Shown one piece after another: positions 33,718 through 37,971 of a stretch of DNA of 37,971 nucleotides (positions within the stretch are counted from its first letter, which is position 1; the number at the start of each line of letters is the position of its first letter). The position numbers and the translations under genes are program-made. Under the pieces are notes generated by a model. It was not told the DNA's origin. It ran no database searches and saw nothing but the letters and a program-made list of their open reading frames with translations. The DNA comes from Treponema sp. GTDB taxonomy: Bacteria > Spirochaetota > Spirochaetia > Treponematales > Breznakiellaceae. The stretch covers positions 1-37,971 of the forward strand of contig JAIRRB010000164.1 of NCBI GenBank assembly GCA_031256195.1. Direction: 5' to 3'.

Positions 33718-35046
33718 ATGAACTCTTTTATACAAAAAGTACGGAAATTTATTAATCGGCATACCCATTCAGTTGATATAACTGAATTGATCGCCGCAAA
33801 AGAACAGGCTATCCGGGCCAATAACGCAAAGAGCAGCTTTCTGGCAAGGATAAGCCACGAAATACGTACGCCGATGAGCGCCATCCTGGGTATCACTGAA
33901 ATTCAACTGCAGGATGAAACCCTGTCGTCTGACATGCAGGAATCCCTGGGGAAAATTTACAACGCGGGTTATGTGCTATTGAGTATTATCAACGATATAC
34001 TGGATTTGTCCAAAATAGAAGCGGGCCGGCTGGAAATTACACCGGCCGGTTATGATGTTACCAGCCTGATAAACGACATTGTTCATTTAAATGTTATAGG
34101 GTATGACCATAAACTGCTGGAATTCGGCCTTCAGGCAGACGAAAGTATTCCCAAAACATTGTTGGGCGATGAATTGCGCATCAAACAGATTCTGAACAAT
34201 CTGCTTTCCAACGCATTCAAATATACGGAACGCGGCAGCATTTCACTGTCGGTCAGCGCCGAATACGCGGGACAGGAAAATCAGATAACACTGGTGTTTC
34301 GTGTAAGCGATACCGGACAGGGCATGACTGCGGAACAAACAGAAAAACTGTTTGACGAGTATAACCGCTTTAATACGGAAGCCAACTGCGCAATCGAAGG
34401 TACGGGCCTGGGTATGAGTATCACCAAACAGCTCGTCCAATTGATGAACGGTGAGGTTGTAGTGGAAAGCATACCGGGCAAAGGTTCGGTGTTTACCGTG
34501 CGGCTGCCGCAGGGGACTGTCGCCGGTTCGGGCCTGTTGGGTAAAGAAGCGGCGGAAAATTTCAGCCGGTTTTATCTTGGCAAGGCGTCGCAAATAAAAA
34601 AGGCGCCGCGCATTATACGCGAGTATATGCCCTACGGCAAAGTTTTAATTGTAGACGATATGGAAATAAATCTGGATGTTACTGAAAGGCTGCTGGTTCC
34701 CTACGGCCTGAAAGTTGAAACCGCTACCAACGGATTTGAAGTAATTAACAAAATCAAAAACGGCGTAACCTGGGACATTATATTTATGGACCATTTCATA
34801 CCAAAAATGAACGGCATAGAAACAACAAAAATCATTCGCAAATTGGGGTATACGCAGCCCATTGTCGCGCTGACGGCCAACGTCCTGACAGGGCAGGCGG
34901 AAATGTTTTTGGCAAACGGTTTCGATGAGTTTATTCCCAAACCGATAGACACACGTCAACTGAACGCTGTACTGAACAGACTGATACGCGACAGGTATCC
35001 GGCTGAAACGGTTGAAGCCGCACGGAAACATACCGGCAGCACTTAA
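33718..35046 (+). CDS. Shortened tandem copy of the hybrid kinase (HisKA-HATPase-REC)
   Basis: A 442-aa soluble hybrid kinase derived from the upstream gene. The first 14 codons match its start (SFIQK), then the sequence jumps to HSVDITELIAAKEQ, equivalent to residue 212 of the long protein, so both membrane spans and the PAS domain are missing. His47, the ATPase boxes (NNLLSNAFKY, DTGQGM, GTGLGMS) and receiver Asp358 are intact. Both phospho-sites are offset by exactly 195 residues from the long copy. The protein stops after the receiver (EAARKHTGST), losing the HPt. With no sensor of its own it may act with the long kinase, possibly through that protein's HPt. No clear Shine-Dalgarno precedes the ATG. 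Confidence 0.9.
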   Translation: MNSFIQKVRKFINRHTHSVDITELIAAKEQAIRANNAKSSFLARISHEIRTPMSAILGITEIQLQDETLSSDMQESLGKIYNAGYVLLSIINDILDLSKIEAGRLEITPAGYDVTSLINDIVHLNVIGYDHKLLEFGLQADESIPKTLLGDELRIKQILNNLLSNAFKYTERGSISLSVSAEYAGQENQITLVFRVSDTGQGMTAEQTEKLFDEYNRFNTEANCAIEGTGLGMSITKQLVQLMNGEVVVESIPGKGSVFTVRLPQGTVAGSGLLGKEAAENFSRFYLGKASQIKKAPRIIREYMPYGKVLIVDDMEINLDVTERLLVPYGLKVETATNGFEVINKIKNGVTWDIIFMDHFIPKMNGIETTKIIRKLGYTQPIVALTANVLTGQAEMFLANGFDEFIPKPIDTRQLNAVLNRLIRDRYPAETVEAARKHTGST

Positions 35047-35078
35047 AGGGAATCATGCCAAAAAGCAAAACAAAATCC

Positions 35079-35107
35079 TTGACAGGCTTCAATAACCGTA
35101 GGAAAAT
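35079..35107 (+). promoter_or_regulatory. Likely promoter of the hydrogenase-like chemoreceptor
   Basis: A perfect TTGACA (35079-35084) is followed 17 bp on by GAAAAT (35102-35107), a 4-of-6 match to a -10 box. GAGGT (35117-35121) is 6 nt before the ATG. The gene is therefore probably transcribed separately from the kinase 81 bp upstream. Confidence 0.45.
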
Positions 35108-35127
35108 AGTATTATTGAGGTAAAAAA

Positions 35128-37218
35128 ATGGGAAAAACACAACTTGCTCCGGTTATTCGGATCGATGAAGAAAAGTGTGTAAATTGTTACGCCTGTATTA
35201 CCGGCTGTCCGGTCAAGTATTGCATGGATGGTTCAGGAAAAAAACTGCAAATAAATCCCGATCTTTGCATCGGCTGCGGAAACTGCATTACTGTTTGTTC
35301 CCACAAGGCCCGCAGTCTTATAGACGACACCGCTCGCTTCATGAATGATCTAAGACAGGGTAAAAAAATTATTGCCATAGTTGCCCCGGCCATCGCCTCA
35401 TTTTTTCCCGAACAGTTTCTTAATTTTAACGGCTACCTTAAATCACTGGGGGTTGAAGCGTTTTTTGACGTGAGTCTGGGGGCGGAACTTACGGTCATAT
35501 CCTATCTTGACTACATCCAGAAAAAAAATCCCCGGACGGTAATTGCCCAACCCTGTCCGGCGATTGTCAGTTTCATTCAGATTTACTGCCCTAAATTGCT
35601 GCCCTACCTTGCGCCGGCGGACAGTCCCATGCTGCATACCGTGAAAATGGTCAGAGAGTATTATCCCGAATATAATAATTACCAGATAGCGATAATTTCC
35701 CCCTGCATTGCCAAACGGCGGGAATTTGATGAAACCGGCCTGGTGGAGTACAACGTTACCATGTATGCGCTCAAAAACCTTCTGGACGAACGCGAAATAA
35801 ACCTTTCTTCTTTTAAGCCGGTGGAATATTCCGGGGAACACGCGGAGCGGGCGGTAGGGTTCTCCATTCCCGGAGGCTTGATGGATACTGCCGAACGTTT
35901 TGTTCCGGGTATCAGGCGGCAGACTCACAAGATTGAAGGGGTTCATACCATTTATCCCTATCTGGAAGAAATTGCCGAACTGCTGGATACCGATGCCGAA
36001 TTATCACTGTTGATAGACTGTCTGAATTGCGAAAAAGGCTGCAACGGCGGGTCAGGTACGGGGAACGCCGTAAAACCGCAGACGGTGCTTGATAACCCTG
36101 TCCGAAAACGCAGGACCAAGCTTGAAGAATACCATAAACCGGAAAAAGGAGAATGGGTATACAAAAAATACCACAAGACCCTGAACAAATTCTGGAAGAA
36201 TAATCTGTATGACCGCAGCTACCTTAATCATTCGTCCAATAATACCATTAAGCATCCGGGCGAGACTGAACTGACTGAAATTTACCGCAGCATGAAGAAA
36301 TTCGAAAAGAAAGATTTATACAACTGTACAAGCTGCGGTTACGGAAGCTGCAAAGCAATGGCAACGGCAATTTACAACAAACTCAACAAGCCGGAAAATT
36401 GCGCTCACTATACCCTTGCCATGCTTAAGGAAGAAATGGGCGCGGAGGAACTCAATCGTCTGCTCCAGGAACACATCAGCCGCTCATCCGCCCTCGTTGA
36501 AGGAATAAAAAAACTGGTATATGAAATGAGCGCCAATATTGGTTCACAGGCAGCGGCCATCGATGAGTCTTCGGCATCGACCAAAAAAATGATAGGGTCG
36601 ATTAAAGACACTTCGGATATTTCCCTGAATAAACAGGAATCCATAAAGGGTTTGATAGAAAACGCCGCGCGGGGTCAGGAATCCATGCGGGGAACCATTC
36701 AATCGGTTGAGGGAATTTCTCAATCGGTAGACGGCATAGTGCAGGCGATTAAAATAATCAGTTCAATAGCGGCCAATACCAACCTGCTGTCCATGAATGC
36801 GGCGATTGAGGCCGCCCATGCCGGAGAAGCGGGCAGGGGCTTCGCGGTGGTTGCCGGTGAGATACGCCGCCTTTCGGAAAGTACCAGGGAAAATTCGCTG
36901 AATATTTCACGGACACTGAAAAGCATCATTGACGGGATAGCCGTTGCCGAAAAACAATCAGGCGATACCGGCAGCCGGATTACCACAATGTCCAAAGAGA
37001 TAGACAGCTTTGCTGAAACAATGACCAGTTTGATCAGTACCTTTAACGAACTGTCGGAGGAAAGCAGTGAAATTACCACCGCACTGGACGGTCTTCATAA
37101 TCAAAGCGCTACGGTAAAAACCAGCTATGCGGAAATACTGTCGATGACTGATAAACTGCATGTCACCATATCTGAGATGACTACCATATTAAAGGAAAAG
37201 ACGATAGCGCAGGTTTGA
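35128..37218 (+). CDS. Soluble [FeFe]-hydrogenase-like chemoreceptor
   Basis: A 696-aa fusion. Residues 17-27 and 47-57 hold two ferredoxin-type CxxCxxCxxxC [4Fe-4S] sites. Residues about 65-340 are an iron-hydrogenase large-subunit domain with all four expected H-cluster cysteines: Cys143 (AQPCPAIV), Cys193 (SPCIAK), Cys301 and Cys305 (LNCEKGC). The Cys that delivers protons in catalytic enzymes (first Cys of TSCCP) is Pro142, as expected for a sensor rather than a turnover enzyme. Residues 400-425 form a further Fe-S motif (CTSCGYGSC, then NC). Residues about 430-696 are a methyl-accepting chemotaxis signalling domain with tip [20 protein letters not shown] (from 550). There is no membrane span. 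It probably senses H2 or redox state in the cytoplasm and signals to CheA/CheW. [FeFe]-hydrogenase sensors are known in termite-gut treponemes. Confidence 0.9.
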   Translation: MGKTQLAPVIRIDEEKCVNCYACITGCPVKYCMDGSGKKLQINPDLCIGCGNCITVCSHKARSLIDDTARFMNDLRQGKKIIAIVAPAIASFFPEQFLNFNGYLKSLGVEAFFDVSLGAELTVISYLDYIQKKNPRTVIAQPCPAIVSFIQIYCPKLLPYLAPADSPMLHTVKMVREYYPEYNNYQIAIISPCIAKRREFDETGLVEYNVTMYALKNLLDEREINLSSFKPVEYSGEHAERAVGFSIPGGLMDTAERFVPGIRRQTHKIEGVHTIYPYLEEIAELLDTDAELSLLIDCLNCEKGCNGGSGTGNAVKPQTVLDNPVRKRRTKLEEYHKPEKGEWVYKKYHKTLNKFWKNNLYDRSYLNHSSNNTIKHPGETELTEIYRSMKKFEKKDLYNCTSCGYGSCKAMATAIYNKLNKPENCAHYTLAMLKEEMGAEELNRLLQEHISRSSALVEGIKKLVYEMSANIGSQAAAIDESSASTKKMIGSIKDTSDISLNKQESIKGLIENAARGQESMRGTIQSVEGISQSVDGIVQAIKIISSIAANTNLLSMNAAIEAAHAGEAGRGFAVVAGEIRRLSESTRENSLNISRTLKSIIDGIAVAEKQSGDTGSRITTMSKEIDSFAETMTSLISTFNELSEESSEITTALDGLHNQSATVKTSYAEILSMTDKLHVTISEMTTILKEKTIAQV

Positions 37219-37246
37219 CGCGCGCATACCGCCATGCTGCCGTCCG

Positions 37247-37971
37247 TTACAGTACGGTTTTTCCGATTACCGCCTCGTAATGTTTCAGCAGCGTCCCCTC
37301 ATCGTTCATGATAAAGTCACGGTTTGCCTTGATTCGTGAGGGCATTTTGGCAATGAAAATGGCCGCCACTTTTTGCTTGCGCTCGCTGTGGTTGCCATCA
37401 CGCAGTAATAAATAACTGATTACGAGGTCAGTTGCCATTTCCACCAACCGGCGGGAATGGTAGGTAAGAAACTGTTCGTGGCCTTCATAAGCTTTCGCGT
37501 ATTCCAGGGCTTCGCTGAAAATTTTCCGGCTTTCCCTGATTTTCGCCAGCAATTCCGCGCCGTAAGTATAGTTGGCCGCATCGTACTCGTCCATAATCGC
37601 CTGCGCCACGCCGGAAGTTACCGGGCCGATGGCGGCGACAACCTGTAATTGGGTGGTTCCTTCGTAAATGTTGGTAATTCTTGCATCGCGGTAATGGCGC
37701 TCCGCGTTGAATTCCTTCATATAGCCGGTTCCGCCGTGAATCTGGATCGCGTCGTTGGCGACCTTGTTCGCCATTTCGGTAGCGTAGGCCTTTATCATCG
37801 GGGTAAAAAATCCGGCAAGTTTCGCATATCTCTTTTTTTCTTCGATAATGCTGCCCTTGTCTTCGGGGTGGCTGTCGGAATAATCTTCCAGACATTCTTT
37901 CAGATCGACAAAACGGGCGGTTTCATAGAGCAGAGTCCGTCCCGCTTCAACGGCGACTTTCATCTCGGTGA
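37247..37971 (-). CDS. Acyl-CoA dehydrogenase, C-terminal part (cut by window end)
   Basis: The frame stays open to the window edge, so the start lies outside and the ATG at 37961-37963 is internal. The visible 241 or so residues are the C-terminal helical domain of an acyl-CoA dehydrogenase: [20 protein letters not shown] and the [15 protein letters not shown] segment containing the usual catalytic Glu. A further helical extension after it (about 100 residues) is typical of the longer subgroup. These flavoenzymes oxidise acyl-CoA thioesters; the substrate cannot be told from this part. It converges on the chemoreceptor gene with a 28-bp gap and no obvious terminator. Confidence 0.88.
   Translation of the reverse strand, partial: TEMKVAVEAGRTLLYETARFVDLKECLEDYSDSHPEDKGSIIEEKKRYAKLAGFFTPMIKAYATEMANKVANDAIQIHGGTGYMKEFNAERHYRDARITNIYEGTTQLQVVAAIGPVTSGVAQAIMDEYDAANYTYGAELLAKIRESRKIFSEALEYAKAYEGHEQFLTYHSRRLVEMATDLVISYLLLRDGNHSERKQKVAAIFIAKMPSRIKANRDFIMNDEGTLLKHYEAVIGKTVL

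Overview
The window comes from a spirochaete, most likely a Treponema of the termite-gut or free-living type. The basis is gene content and order: the fliO-fliP-fliQ-fliR-flhB-flhA-flhF-flhG-X-fliA order followed by a FapA-type gene is, from memory, the treponemal flagellar operon arrangement. The base composition is moderate, near half GC by eye. A hydrogenase-like H2/redox chemoreceptor would suit an H2-rich anaerobic gut. Species cannot be assigned from this sequence alone.

Layout. 1-811 has no convincing gene: a purine/poly-G tract at the window edge, a cluster of inverted repeats (117-347) that could be a structured RNA, half of a dispersed palindrome, and the galK promoter. 812-5804 is a tight plus-strand run: galactokinase, SurE, a TPR protein and an exported TPR/beta-propeller/VWA-like protein. 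A ClpC-type AAA+ chaperone follows (5843-8473). The minus strand then carries a BrnT/BrnA toxin-antitoxin pair and, separately, a four-gene operon (15578 down to 9212): a 927-aa very acidic repeat protein, a small unknown, and two paralogous DUF115/Maf-type motility-associated glycosyltransferase-like proteins. Back to back with it is the plus-strand flagellar export and regulation operon (15732-28874): fliO, fliP, fliQ, fliR, flhB, flhA, flhF, flhG, a two-TM acidic protein, the flagellar sigma factor fliA, a Jag_N-FapA protein, a small conserved protein and a SwrB-like membrane protein. The last 9 kb holds thrH (minus), birA, a Uma2 protein, a large hybrid histidine kinase with a shortened tandem copy, a soluble [FeFe]-hydrogenase-like chemoreceptor, and the 3' part of an acyl-CoA dehydrogenase (minus, cut by the window end).

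How the genes fit together. The flagellar genes form the export gate (FliOPQR, FlhA, FlhB), the polar number/placement GTPase-ATPase pair (FlhF, FlhG) and the late-gene sigma factor. The divergent DUF115 genes may modify flagellar filament proteins. The hydrogenase-like MCP would feed a redox or H2 signal into the chemotaxis machinery that drives these flagella, and the two neighbouring kinases add a phosphorelay.

Most unusual points: (1) a cytoplasmic [FeFe]-hydrogenase H-domain fused to a chemoreceptor tip; (2) a dispersed CACGGAG palindrome read in frame as the FlhB N-terminus, with a second copy in the flhB-flhA gap and a half copy upstream of galK; (3) a histidine kinase duplicate that has lost exactly 195 internal residues (membrane and sensor parts) and its HPt domain, with no other indel between the histidine and aspartate phospho-sites; (4) a probable CTG start for fliO; (5) a sigma-28-like promoter immediately after fliA.
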